Of a stretch of 64,000 bases of DNA, positions 7,052 through 15,246 are shown piece after piece. The stretch covers positions 60,809 to 124,808 of the forward strand of contig NZ_CABUOD010000010.1 in assembly GCF_902493135.1 (NCBI RefSeq), written 5' to 3'. The notes under the pieces are model-generated. The model was not told the DNA's origin. It made no database searches and saw nothing but the letters and a program-made list of their open reading frames with translations. Numbering within the stretch: position 1 is the first letter of the stretch; each line of letters begins with the position of its first letter. The position numbers and the translations under genes are program-made. The DNA is from an uncultured Parabacteroides sp. (GTDB lineage Bacteria; Bacteroidota; Bacteroidia; Bacteroidales; Tannerellaceae).

Positions 7052-9376
7052 GTGGAAGAATATCTGCAACAATTGAATGAAAGTCAGCGCGAAGCGGTTG
7101 TCTATACCGACGGGCCTTCGCTTGTGGTAGCCGGAGCCGGGTCGGGAAAGACACGCGTGCTGACCTACAAGATAGCTTATCTTTTGCAACAAGGGTTGCC
7201 ACCCCAAAGTATTCTGGCGCTTACTTTTACCAATAAGGCGGCACGCGAGATGAAAGAGCGTGTTGCCTCCCTGACGGACGAACAGACGGCACGGCGGTTG
7301 TGGATGGGGACGTTCCATTCCATCTTTTCCCGCATACTCCGCTACGAGGCGGAGCGTATCGGCTATCCGTCCGATTTTACCATTTATGATGCGACCGATT
7401 CTAAAAGCCTGCTCCGTTCCATCATGAAGGAGATGCAGCTTGACGACAAGACGTACCGGCCGGGAATGGTGCAGAGCCGCATCTCGAATGCAAAAAATGC
7501 GCTTGTCACCTATAAGGCGTACGAGCAGAACAAGGAGTTGGTACAACATGATATGGATTCGAAAGTCCCTTTGCTACGTGAGATATATAAGCGGTATCAG
7601 AACCGTTGCCTGCAAGCGGGGGCGATGGATTTCGACGATTTGCTGCTGCAAACGAATATCCTTTTCCGTGATCATCCGGACGTATTGGAGAAGTACAGGA
7701 ACTTTTTCCAATTTGTGTTGGTGGACGAGTACCAGGATACGAACTTTGCCCAGCATCAGATCGTGCAGCGCTTATGCGAAATGCACCGGCGTATCTGCGT
7801 GGTTGGGGATGATGCGCAAAGCATCTATTCTTTCCGGGGAGCCAATATCGATAATATCCTGCAATTCAAGAACCAGTATCCGGGTTGCCGCATTTTCAAA
7901 CTGGAACGGAATTACCGTTCGACGCAGAATATCGTAAATGCGGCGAACAGCCTGATCCATAAGAACACGAAGCAGATCCGGAAAACCGTCTATTCGGAAA
8001 AGGAAGTGGGCAGCAAGTTGACCGTTTGTTCGTCCTATTCCGATTATGAAGAGGGATATGCCGTTGCCGGTAGGATTAACGAAATGAGGATGCGGGATTA
8101 TGATTATGCCGATTTTGCCATCCTCTATCGGACAAATGCGCAGTCCCGTATTTTGGAAGAGGCTTTGCGTAAAAGGGGAATCCCTTATAAGATATACGGT
8201 GGCCTGTCTTTTTACCAGCGGAAAGAAGTGAAGGATGTCATCTCCTATCTTCGCCTGATTATAAACCCGCATGACGAGGAGGCTTTCAAACGTGTGATAA
8301 ACTATCCGGCTCGCGGGATAGGAAATACGACATTGGATAAGTTGACGGCTGCCGCCACGAAACATAATATCAGCTTGTGGACCGTGTTGAACGATCCTGT
8401 CGGGTACGCCCTGCCGATTAATAACGGCACAGCGAAAAAGCTAAGCGATTTCCGGGAACTTATTTCCGGTTTTATCGAACGGAATGTCAAACTCTCTGCC
8501 GAAGAAATCGCCTCTGTGGTGGTGAAGGAAAGCGGCATTGTCGGTGTCTTGTTTCAGGATCGTTCGGTGGAAGGAATCAGCAAGCAGGAAAACTTGCAGG
8601 AGTTGTTGAAAGGTATTGCCGAGTTTTGCGAGATACGCCGTGAGGAAGGGGCGGAACACGTCTCGCTTGCCGACTTCCTGTCTGAGGTATCGCTGTTGAC
8701 AGATCAGGATAACGATAAGGAAGAACAGGCAAACAAGGTGACGATGATGACGGTGCATGCAGCCAAAGGGCTGGAGTTCAGGAATGTTTTCATTGTCGGG
8801 CTGGAAGAGGACCTGTTCCCATCCGCCATGTCGAAAGACAATCCGAGGGCGGTGGAGGAAGAACGCCGCCTCTTTTACGTTGCCATTACCCGTGCGGAAG
8901 AAAATTGTGTGCTGACATACGCCAAAAGCCGTTACCGGAATGGCCAGAGTGCGATGTGCTCACCCAGCCGCTTCTTGAAAGACATCGATGCCCAATATAT
9001 TTATACGTCGGCAGATACCGTTGCCGATGATTTGTTTGCTGGCACTCGTCGTCCTTCGGCTTTTTCCTCTGCTTTCCGGCAACCGAAGGCTATGGAAGAA
9101 GATGCTTATGTCTCTCCGGTCGCTCAGGCAGTCGGACGGCAGGCACGTCTGACACAGATGGAAACGGCTTCTTCGTCTCCGGCCTCGTCTCTGTCTTCTG
9201 CCCCGGCCCTGTCGGGCTTGCATGTCGGGGCTAAAGTCCGGCACGACCGTTTCGGGGATGGTGAGGTGACTGCCATTGAAGGCGAAGGTGGCAATGCGAA
9301 AGCAACCGTTTCGTTTGCCCATTTCGGCCAGAAACAACTGCTTTTGAAGTTTGCACGCTTGACAATTGTCGAATAA
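7052..9376 (+). CDS. uvrD: ATP-dependent DNA helicase, UvrD/PcrA type
   Basis: A superfamily-1A 3'-5' helicase for nucleotide excision repair, mismatch repair and removal of RecA or stalled polymerases. The 774 residues contain the motifs in order: Walker A AGAGSGKT (about 28-35), motif Ia LTFTNKAAREM, motif II VDEYQDTN, motif III GDDAQSIYSFRGA, motif IV LERNYRST, motif V TVHAAKGLEF and motif VI LFYVAITRA. The C-terminus has the PcrA-type small domain (GAKVRHDRFGDGEVTAIEG) that in PcrA contacts RNA polymerase. The start is GTG at 7052, giving MEEYLQQLNESQREAV, the family's usual N-terminus. An intrinsic terminator follows. Confidence 0.96.
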   Translation: MEEYLQQLNESQREAVVYTDGPSLVVAGAGSGKTRVLTYKIAYLLQQGLPPQSILALTFTNKAAREMKERVASLTDEQTARRLWMGTFHSIFSRILRYEAERIGYPSDFTIYDATDSKSLLRSIMKEMQLDDKTYRPGMVQSRISNAKNALVTYKAYEQNKELVQHDMDSKVPLLREIYKRYQNRCLQAGAMDFDDLLLQTNILFRDHPDVLEKYRNFFQFVLVDEYQDTNFAQHQIVQRLCEMHRRICVVGDDAQSIYSFRGANIDNILQFKNQYPGCRIFKLERNYRSTQNIVNAANSLIHKNTKQIRKTVYSEKEVGSKLTVCSSYSDYEEGYAVAGRINEMRMRDYDYADFAILYRTNAQSRILEEALRKRGIPYKIYGGLSFYQRKEVKDVISYLRLIINPHDEEAFKRVINYPARGIGNTTLDKLTAAATKHNISLWTVLNDPVGYALPINNGTAKKLSDFRELISGFIERNVKLSAEEIASVVVKESGIVGVLFQDRSVEGISKQENLQELLKGIAEFCEIRREEGAEHVSLADFLSEVSLLTDQDNDKEEQANKVTMMTVHAAKGLEFRNVFIVGLEEDLFPSAMSKDNPRAVEEERRLFYVAITRAEENCVLTYAKSRYRNGQSAMCSPSRFLKDIDAQYIYTSADTVADDLFAGTRRPSAFSSAFRQPKAMEEDAYVSPVAQAVGRQARLTQMETASSSPASSLSSAPALSGLHVGAKVRHDRFGDGEVTAIEGEGGNAKATVSFAHFGQKQLLLKFARLTIVE

Positions 9377-9405
9377 AAATATCTCCCTTTCTGAGAGGAG
9401 CGTGG

Positions 9406-9462
9406 GGCATGTGATCTTCCTTTATCGCCTGGCAGCATTTTTGAAGATTGCATGCCTTTTTT
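9406..9462 (+). terminator. Intrinsic terminator of uvrD
   Basis: GGCATGTGATCTTC (9406-9419) pairs with GAAGATTGCATGCC (9443-9456) through a 14-bp stem with two G-U pairs, followed by six T (9457-9462). It closes the plus-strand gene before the convergent blaR-like gene. Confidence 0.75.
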
Positions 9463-9496
9463 GTGTCCTGCTCAAAAAGGGAAATACTGTCTTAGG

Positions 9497-10816
9497 TTAC
9501 TGTAACCGGTAAGTTAACGGGACGGTATATTGCACACGGACAACTTTTCCGTCTTTCATCTTTCCCGGAGTCCATTTGGGCATTGAGTTGACAACCCGTA
9601 AAGCTTCTTCGTCCAATGAGGGATATAGGGCTTGTATTACTTTGGCATTTGTAATGCTTCCGTCTTTTTCAACAATAAATGTGACAGTCACTTTTCCCTG
9701 CTTTCCCTGTTGCTGGGCTTTTACCGGATATTTTATGCTTTTAGCAAGAAACTGCAATAATGCACTTTGCCCACCTGGAAATTCGGGCATGATATCACAC
9801 GTTTCATGAATCTTGTCCTTGTCCGGTGGAAGCGGATCGGCAGTTTCCATTTCGAAAACAGTGGTTGCTGCGAGAGAAGCCGGCTGTTGGATAACCTCTG
9901 CTACCTTTTCATTCAATACACGTGCCATCGCATCGATATTATTGAGCAATAGCAAGCCTGCGGCCATTGGAACCAGCGCCAGGTATTTCACTTTTCTGGC
10001 GTTGTTCGTCCTTTTTTTGTTTAACATAGTAATTCTCTTTTTAAGTGGTAAGACACTGAAATTGTTATATAAACTTGTAATAGCCGTATTGGGATGTTTT
10101 ACTCCGATCAGATGGTACTGGTATTCTTTCTTGTCGAATCCGGCAAGCATGACCTGCTCATCTGCGATAAATTCATGATTTATGCTGATTTCTTTCTTTA
10201 GCCACCAGGCAAACGGGTTTATCCAGCAGACTATACAGACGATCTCACCGGCCATCATGTCGACCGAATGCCATTGGCGGACGTGCGTTTGTTCATGGAT
10301 CAGGATGTCATCGAGCCTTTCCCTTTGTTGCGGGTCGGATGAAATGAAAATCCAACCGAAGAAAGAGTAGGAGGCTTCCGCTTCCGGCAGGATACAAACT
10401 TCGGTGTCGTTCAAAGTGATTTTCCTGCATTTCGCGTGTAAACGGAAAACGGTGGACAACTCCGCCAGACATCTGAACAGCAACAGGCCGGCTCCTGCCA
10501 GCCAGATAGCTTGCAGGACCCTGAGCCCGGTTTCTTTCCAGTCGGAGGCGGCTATTTCATCACTTGCCGCCAGAACCGTTTCTTTAGGTAGCAACCCCGA
10601 ATAGTAGCCGACTATACCCGCTACGCTTGTCTGGGTCGACAACCAACCGCTCAAGTCCGGCAAAGGGTAAAGGAATGCGATCAGGTAAATCGACAATAAC
10701 ACCCCTCTGCGTAACCTGAAGAACGTATCGTCGCGGAACAGGAGGCGATAACAGATGTATAAAAATGCCAACGCCAGATTTACCTTAAGGAAGTAGATAA
10801 GTATCGGAGTTATCAT
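9497..10816 (-). CDS. BlaR1/M56-type membrane peptidase fused to a TonB C-terminal domain
   Basis: An inner-membrane sensor-protease of the M56 family. The first 100 residues hold three hydrophobic segments (ILIYFLKVNLALAFLYICY, GVLLSIYLIAFLYPLP, AIWLAGAGLLLFRCLAEL). The zinc site is HEQTH in ILIHEQTHVRQWHSVD (about residues 193-197). Another membrane segment follows at about 277-297 (VKYLALVPMAAGLLLLNNI). The last 90 residues form a TonB_C domain (PEFPGGQSALLQFLAKSIKYP to VPLTYRLQ) instead of the penicillin-sensing domain of true BlaR1. It lies 23 bases behind the BlaI-like repressor gene on the same strand, so the pair probably forms a signalling operon in which the protease inactivates the repressor. 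The signal is unknown. Confidence 0.88.
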   Translation of the reverse strand: MITPILIYFLKVNLALAFLYICYRLLFRDDTFFRLRRGVLLSIYLIAFLYPLPDLSGWLSTQTSVAGIVGYYSGLLPKETVLAASDEIAASDWKETGLRVLQAIWLAGAGLLLFRCLAELSTVFRLHAKCRKITLNDTEVCILPEAEASYSFFGWIFISSDPQQRERLDDILIHEQTHVRQWHSVDMMAGEIVCIVCWINPFAWWLKKEISINHEFIADEQVMLAGFDKKEYQYHLIGVKHPNTAITSLYNNFSVLPLKKRITMLNKKRTNNARKVKYLALVPMAAGLLLLNNIDAMARVLNEKVAEVIQQPASLAATTVFEMETADPLPPDKDKIHETCDIMPEFPGGQSALLQFLAKSIKYPVKAQQQGKQGKVTVTFIVEKDGSITNAKVIQALYPSLDEEALRVVNSMPKWTPGKMKDGKVVRVQYTVPLTYRLQ

Positions 10817-10839
10817 ATCGATATCTTTATAATAATAGA

Positions 10840-11199
10840 TTATTCTTCTTTTTCGATCTGATCCATCAGGTCCTGCAAATCGCTTTTGGATAATTTGCGG
10901 TCGCGGACGAAGAAGGAGACCATTTCCTTATAAGAACCGGTGAAATAATTTTGTACGACATTCGACATGAAGGTACGCTTGTATTCCGCTTCTTTTACGA
11001 GTGGGGAAAAGAGTGTGATCGTCCCGAATTTCTTCGGTGTGACATATTTCTTTTTTTCAAGATTCCGGACCACCGATGCCACGCTGGTATAGGGCGGTTT
11101 CGGATCGGGCATTTCGTTCAGTATGTCACGGATGAAACACGATCCTAATTTCCAGATATACAACATGACACTTTCTTCTTGTGCTGTCAGTCTTTCCAT
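10840..11199 (-). CDS. BlaI/MecI/CopY-family transcriptional repressor
   Basis: A 119-residue winged-helix repressor. The N-terminal domain (MERLTAQEESVMLYIWKLG, then PPYTSVASVVRNLEKKKYV) is the BlaI wing-helix with recognition helix TSVASVVRNLEKK; the C-terminal half is the dimerisation region. In BlaI and MecI the partner protease cleaves the repressor when a signal arrives; here the partner is the M56-TonB protein encoded 23 bases downstream. Autoregulation is likely: a palindrome sits across the -7 element of its own promoter at 11240-11263. The number and nature of other targets cannot be seen. Confidence 0.9.
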   Translation of the reverse strand: MERLTAQEESVMLYIWKLGSCFIRDILNEMPDPKPPYTSVASVVRNLEKKKYVTPKKFGTITLFSPLVKEAEYKRTFMSNVVQNYFTGSYKEMVSFFVRDRKLSKSDLQDLMDQIEKEE

Positions 11200-11239
11200 T
11201 GCTTTGTTGTTTTTTGAATTACAGTTTACTATCTTTTCG

Positions 11240-11263
11240 CAAATCTACTTTTTTTTAGTAGAT
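11240..11263 (-). promoter_or_regulatory. blaI-type promoter overlapped by palindromic operator
   Basis: On the minus strand the -7 element is TAGATTTG (11247-11240). The palindrome ATCTACT-(T7)-AGTAGAT covers 11243-11263, sharing five bases with the -7 element. BlaI/MecI dimers bind dyads containing TAC/GTA half-sites, so this is the expected place and form of an autoregulatory operator. Confidence 0.6.
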
Positions 11264-11325
11264 AAAGGTATGCGTTTTGTGGTAATAATTGTTAATGAAG
11301 AGAAAAGAGGCGATAAGCCCCTCAC

Positions 11326-11355
11326 TTGTTTTTCGCTTTTTATTCCGTATCTTTG
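11326..11355 (+). promoter_or_regulatory. nspC promoter
   Basis: A -33 TTG (11326-11328) and -7 TATCTTTG (11348-11355) are separated by 19 bp, an almost ideal Bacteroides promoter. Transcription would start near 11362, 25 bases before the ATG at 11387, which rules out the longer upstream reading of the frame. Confidence 0.75.
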
Positions 11356-11386
11356 TCCGACAGAATTAAAGAAAAATACTTACCGG

Positions 11387-12526
11387 ATGATAGATTTCAA
11401 TATGATACCATCCCCCTGTTATGTGATGGAAGAAGAGTTGCTTCGCCGTAATTTGTCACTGATCAAGAGGGTGAAGGAAAGGGCTGGCGTTAATATAATC
11501 TTGGCTTTTAAGGCATTTGCGATGTGGAAAGCATTTCCTATCGTACGTGAATATATCCCGTATTCGACAGCCAGTTCGAAGTTTGAAGCCAGGCTGGCTT
11601 TTGAAGAGATGGGCAGCCGGGCGCATACCTATTCGCCGGCATATACGGAAGCGGATTTCCCGGAGATTTTAAGATACAGCAGCCATGTGACGTTCAACTC
11701 GCTCACGCAGTTCGAACGTTTCTATCCGATGGTGCAAGCGGACGGCAACCGCGTGTCGTGCGGCCTGCGCATCAATCCGGAATACTCGGATGTCGGAACG
11801 GATTTGTACAATCCTTGTGCGCCGGGGTCCCGGATGGGAGTGGTCAGCGACCTTTTGGGCGACAAGTTGCCTGACGGTGTCGAAGGCTTGCATTTTCATA
11901 CGCTTTGCGAGTCGAACTCGTATGATTTGGAAAAGACGTTGGGAGAAGTGGAGAAACGTTTCGGCCGTTTCCTGCCGCATATCAAATGGTTGAATATGGG
12001 AGGCGGCCACCTGATGACGCGAAAAGGCTATGACACGGAGCATCTGATCGGATTGTTGCGGTCGTTCAAGGCCAAATATCCAAATCTCGAAATCATCATG
12101 GAGCCGGGAAGCGCATTTGCGTGGCAAACCGGATTCTTGCTGACGACGGTGGTGGATATCGTGGAGAATCATGGCATCAAGACCGCGATCATAGACGCTT
12201 CTTTCACTTGCCACATGCCCGATTGTCTGGAAATGCCCTATAAACCGGTGATTCGCGGGGCTATAGAGCCGGAGGAAGGGAAGCCGGTTTATCGTATCGG
12301 GGGAAACAGCTGCCTGAGCGGTGACTACATGGGCGACTGGTCTTTCGAGCAGCCCTTGAAAGTGGGTGATAAATTGATATTCGAAGATATGATCCATTAT
12401 ACCGTTGTCAAAACGACCATGTTCAACGGGATCCCGCATCCTTCCTTGGCTTTGTGGAGCAAGGAAGACCGGCTCGTGATGTACAGGGAGTTCGGTTACG
12501 AAGACTACAAGGAGAGAATGGACTGA
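11387..12526 (+). CDS. nspC: Carboxynorspermidine/carboxyspermidine decarboxylase
   Basis: A PLP-dependent enzyme that decarboxylates carboxy(nor)spermidine, the last step of the aspartate-semialdehyde route to spermidine used by many gut Bacteroidota. The protein has 379 residues when started at the ATG at 11387 (MIDFNMIPSPCYVMEEELL). The PLP lysine is K42 in LAFKAFAMW. Family signatures include TASSKFEARLA, HFHTLCESNS, MGGGHLMT, MEPGSAFAW, DASFTCHMPDCLEMPY and GGNSCLSGDYMGD. The frame stays open upstream to 11123, but that part runs antisense through blaI and across the promoter and is rejected. ftsY follows after 75 bases. Confidence 0.95.
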   Translation: MIDFNMIPSPCYVMEEELLRRNLSLIKRVKERAGVNIILAFKAFAMWKAFPIVREYIPYSTASSKFEARLAFEEMGSRAHTYSPAYTEADFPEILRYSSHVTFNSLTQFERFYPMVQADGNRVSCGLRINPEYSDVGTDLYNPCAPGSRMGVVSDLLGDKLPDGVEGLHFHTLCESNSYDLEKTLGEVEKRFGRFLPHIKWLNMGGGHLMTRKGYDTEHLIGLLRSFKAKYPNLEIIMEPGSAFAWQTGFLLTTVVDIVENHGIKTAIIDASFTCHMPDCLEMPYKPVIRGAIEPEEGKPVYRIGGNSCLSGDYMGDWSFEQPLKVGDKLIFEDMIHYTVVKTTMFNGIPHPSLALWSKEDRLVMYREFGYEDYKERMD

Positions 12527-12601
12527 GAAATTGAAAATTGAGAATTATTTAGTAATTTAGCGCACTCATTCAGAAAAGAAATAAATTAAGCAATATAAGA
12601 T

Positions 12602-13555
12602 ATGGGTATTTTTAGCTTTTTCAGTAAGGAAAAAAAGGAAACTCTGGACAAAGGGTTATCTAAAACAAAAGAAAATGTATTTTCTAAGATTACCAGGGCT
12701 ATTGCCGGCAAGAGCAAGGTGGACGATGAAGTCCTGGACAATCTGGAAGAGGTGCTGATCACTTCCGATGTCGGAGTAGATACTACGCTGAAAATCATTT
12801 CCCGTATCGAAGACCGCGTAGCCAGAGACAAATATGTGACGACCGGCGAGCTGACGGCGATCTTGCGTGAAGAGATCGCCTCCCTGCTTACGGAGAACCA
12901 TACGGAAGATCTGGAGTCGTTTACGGTTCCGGAAGACAAGAAACCGTATGTCATCATGGTCGTTGGTGTGAACGGTGTAGGCAAGACGACCACGATCGGC
13001 AAACTGGCTTATCAGTTCAAGAAAGCCGGCAAGAATGTGTATTTAGGAGCTGCCGATACATTCCGCGCTGCAGCCGTGGAGCAATTGGTGATTTGGAGTG
13101 AACGGGTGGGAGTGCCTGTCGTGAAGCAGAAGATGGGCTCTGACCCTGCTTCGGTGGCATTCGACACGTTGAGTTCGGCAAAGGCGAACGGGGCGGATGT
13201 GGTTATCATCGATACCGCCGGTCGCCTGCATAACAAAATCAATCTTATGAATGAACTGACCAAGATCAAGAATGTGATGAAGAAAGTGGTTCCCGATGCA
13301 CCGCACGAAGTCTTGTTGGTTTTGGACGGCTCTACCGGACAAAATGCATTTGAACAAGCCAAGCAGTTTACAGCCGCAACCGAGGTGAACGCGTTGGCGG
13401 TTACCAAACTGGACGGTACAGCCAAAGGCGGCGTAGTGATCGGCATTTCAGATCATTTCCGTATCCCTGTCAAGTACATCGGCTTGGGAGAAGGAATGGA
13501 AGACCTTCAGGTGTTCAATCGGAAAGAATTTGTAAACTCCCTTTTCGGAGAATAA
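12602..13555 (+). CDS. ftsY: Signal recognition particle receptor FtsY
   Basis: The SRP receptor GTPase that delivers translating ribosomes to the membrane translocon. The 317-residue form lacks the long acidic N-terminal A domain of E. coli and keeps the N domain (residues about 10-95) and NG GTPase domain. GTPase motifs: G1 GVNGVGKTTTIGKLA (from about residue 122), the insertion-box region DTFRAAAVEQL, G3 DTAGRLHNK, G4 TKLDGTAKGG and the closing GLGEGMEDLQVF. It precedes rimO by 21 bases and is likely co-transcribed with it. Confidence 0.97.
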   Translation: MGIFSFFSKEKKETLDKGLSKTKENVFSKITRAIAGKSKVDDEVLDNLEEVLITSDVGVDTTLKIISRIEDRVARDKYVTTGELTAILREEIASLLTENHTEDLESFTVPEDKKPYVIMVVGVNGVGKTTTIGKLAYQFKKAGKNVYLGAADTFRAAAVEQLVIWSERVGVPVVKQKMGSDPASVAFDTLSSAKANGADVVIIDTAGRLHNKINLMNELTKIKNVMKKVVPDAPHEVLLVLDGSTGQNAFEQAKQFTAATEVNALAVTKLDGTAKGGVVIGISDHFRIPVKYIGLGEGMEDLQVFNRKEFVNSLFGE

Positions 13556-13576
13556 AAGGGTGTTTGTACCATCAAT

Positions 13577-14872
13577 ATGAGAAAAAATAAAGTAGACATT
13601 ATAACGCTGGGTTGTTCGAAGAACCTGGTGGATTCGGAGCAACTTATGCGTCAGTTCGTGGCGAACGGGTACGACGTCGAACATGATCCTCACAGGATCA
13701 ACGGTGAAATCGTCGTTGTGAACACGTGCGGCTTTATCGGGGATGCCCAGGAAGAGTCGATCAATATGATACTCGATCTGGGAGAAGCCAAGAAGAAAGG
13801 GAAGATCGGCAAACTGTTTGTCATGGGATGCCTTTCCGAACGGTTCCTGAAAGACCTGGAAAACGAATTGCCCGAAGTCGATCGTTTCTATGGGAAGTTC
13901 AACTGGAAAGAGCTGCTCGACGATTTGGGCAAATCCTACCATCGCGAATTGGCTGCCGACCGTGTCTTGACCACTCCCCTGCATTACGCCTACCTGAAGA
14001 TCGCCGAAGGGTGTGACCGTACCTGTTCGTACTGCGCCATTCCGATCAGCACGGGGCGTTACCAGTCCGTACCGATGGAAGAGGTTGAGAAGGAAGTCCG
14101 CCTGTTGGTGAAACAGGGTGTGAAAGAATTTCAAGTGATCGCTCAGGATTTGACTTATTACGGTTTGGATTTGTATAAGCGCCATGCATTGCCGGAACTG
14201 GTGGAGCGCATCTCCGATATTCCGGGAGTGGAATGGATTCGCTTGCATTATGGTTATCCGTCTCATTTCCCTTATGATTTGCTCCGGGTTATGCGTGAAC
14301 GCGGTAATGTCTGCAAATACATGGATATCGCCCTTCAGCATATCAGCGACCCGATGTTGAAGAAAATGCGCCGTAACATCACGAAAGAAGAAACATACGC
14401 CTTGATACGCCGGATGCGGGAAGAAGTCCCAGGCATTCATCTGCGTACGACTTTGATGGTCGGCCATCCGGGGGAAACCGAACAGGACTTTGAAGAGCTG
14501 GTCGGATTCGTAAAGGAAATCCGTTTCGAACGCATGGGCGCTTTTGCCTACAGCCATGAGGATGGGACCTATTCGTTTAAGCATTATGCCGATGATATCG
14601 ATCCGGAAGTCAAGCAAGAGCGTTTGGATTATTTAATGCGCGTCCAGGAAGGCATATCGGCGGAAGTAAACAATTCCAAGATCGGAAAGGAATTCAAGGT
14701 GATGATCGACCGGGAAGAAGAAGACTTCTATGTCGGCCGTACGGAATTCGACTCACCGGAGGTCGATCCGGAGATTCTTGTCTCTAAAGAGAAACCGTTG
14801 ATCCCCGGAACGTTTTATAATGTACGGATTGACGATGCGCAGGCATTCGACCTGTATGGAAGTGTATTTTAA
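13577..14872 (+). CDS. rimO: Ribosomal protein S12 methylthiotransferase RimO
   Basis: A radical SAM enzyme that adds a methylthio group to an aspartate of ribosomal protein S12. The N-terminal methylthiotransferase domain starts LGCSKNLVDSEQLMRQF and has further cluster cysteines in VNTCGF and GCLSER. The radical SAM cluster is C146-D-R-T-C150-S-Y-C153. A C-terminal TRAM domain occupies about residues 370-431 (GKEFKVMIDREEEDFYVGR). The length of 431 residues is typical. It sits in an operon-like string after ftsY and before the HU genes. Confidence 0.97.
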   Translation: MRKNKVDIITLGCSKNLVDSEQLMRQFVANGYDVEHDPHRINGEIVVVNTCGFIGDAQEESINMILDLGEAKKKGKIGKLFVMGCLSERFLKDLENELPEVDRFYGKFNWKELLDDLGKSYHRELAADRVLTTPLHYAYLKIAEGCDRTCSYCAIPISTGRYQSVPMEEVEKEVRLLVKQGVKEFQVIAQDLTYYGLDLYKRHALPELVERISDIPGVEWIRLHYGYPSHFPYDLLRVMRERGNVCKYMDIALQHISDPMLKKMRRNITKEETYALIRRMREEVPGIHLRTTLMVGHPGETEQDFEELVGFVKEIRFERMGAFAYSHEDGTYSFKHYADDIDPEVKQERLDYLMRVQEGISAEVNNSKIGKEFKVMIDREEEDFYVGRTEFDSPEVDPEILVSKEKPLIPGTFYNVRIDDAQAFDLYGSVF

Positions 14873-14943
14873 TTTGATGTAAAAACTGCAAATAAGTTTG
14901 CCGGTTTACGAAAAAATAACTAATATAGCTGCATAATCTATTA

Positions 14944-15246
14944 ATGGATGCGGATATGAAAAATAAGGAACTGGTTACCGAACTTGCTGCCCGTATGGGC
15001 TGGAGTGCACAGGAAGTCGCAGAAACGCTTTCTGTCCTGAGTACCGTAGTCAGTTCGCGCCTGGTCGATAACGACACCATATACCTGCAGGGTTTCGGCC
15101 AGTTCGAGGTGAAAAAGAAAGCGGAACGGATTTCGGTCAATCCTTCAAACGGCAAACGGTATTTGGTTCCTCCCAAACTTGTTCCGGTGTTTAAGCCCGG
15201 AACGACCGTCAAGAATAAACTAAAAGAGTTAGGCGACCATGAATAA
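14944..15246 (+). CDS. HU-family DNA-binding protein
   Basis: A 100-residue histone-like protein of the HU/IHF fold: helical N-terminus (ELVTELAARMGWSAQEVAETLSVL), the beta-arm region after GFGQFEVKKKAERISVNPSNGKRYLVPPKLVPVFKPG, and a closing helix TTVKNKLKELGD. The arm has NPSNGKR where classical HU has NPxTGE, so the sequence is diverged. The ATG at 14944 was chosen; a second ATG four codons later is possible. Its stop codon overlaps the start of the HU-LysM gene by 8 bases, so the two are translationally coupled and may form a heterodimer (inference). Confidence 0.88.
   Translation: MDADMKNKELVTELAARMGWSAQEVAETLSVLSTVVSSRLVDNDTIYLQGFGQFEVKKKAERISVNPSNGKRYLVPPKLVPVFKPGTTVKNKLKELGDHE

Noticed and set aside
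11123..11386. Upstream extension of nspC
   Set aside because: Would run antisense through blaI and across two promoters; the ATG at 11387 follows a canonical promoter and fits the family start.
13448..14617. 389-codon minus-strand frame opposite rimO
   Set aside because: Shadow frame typical of GC3-biased coding sequence; the plus-strand RimO motifs are complete.
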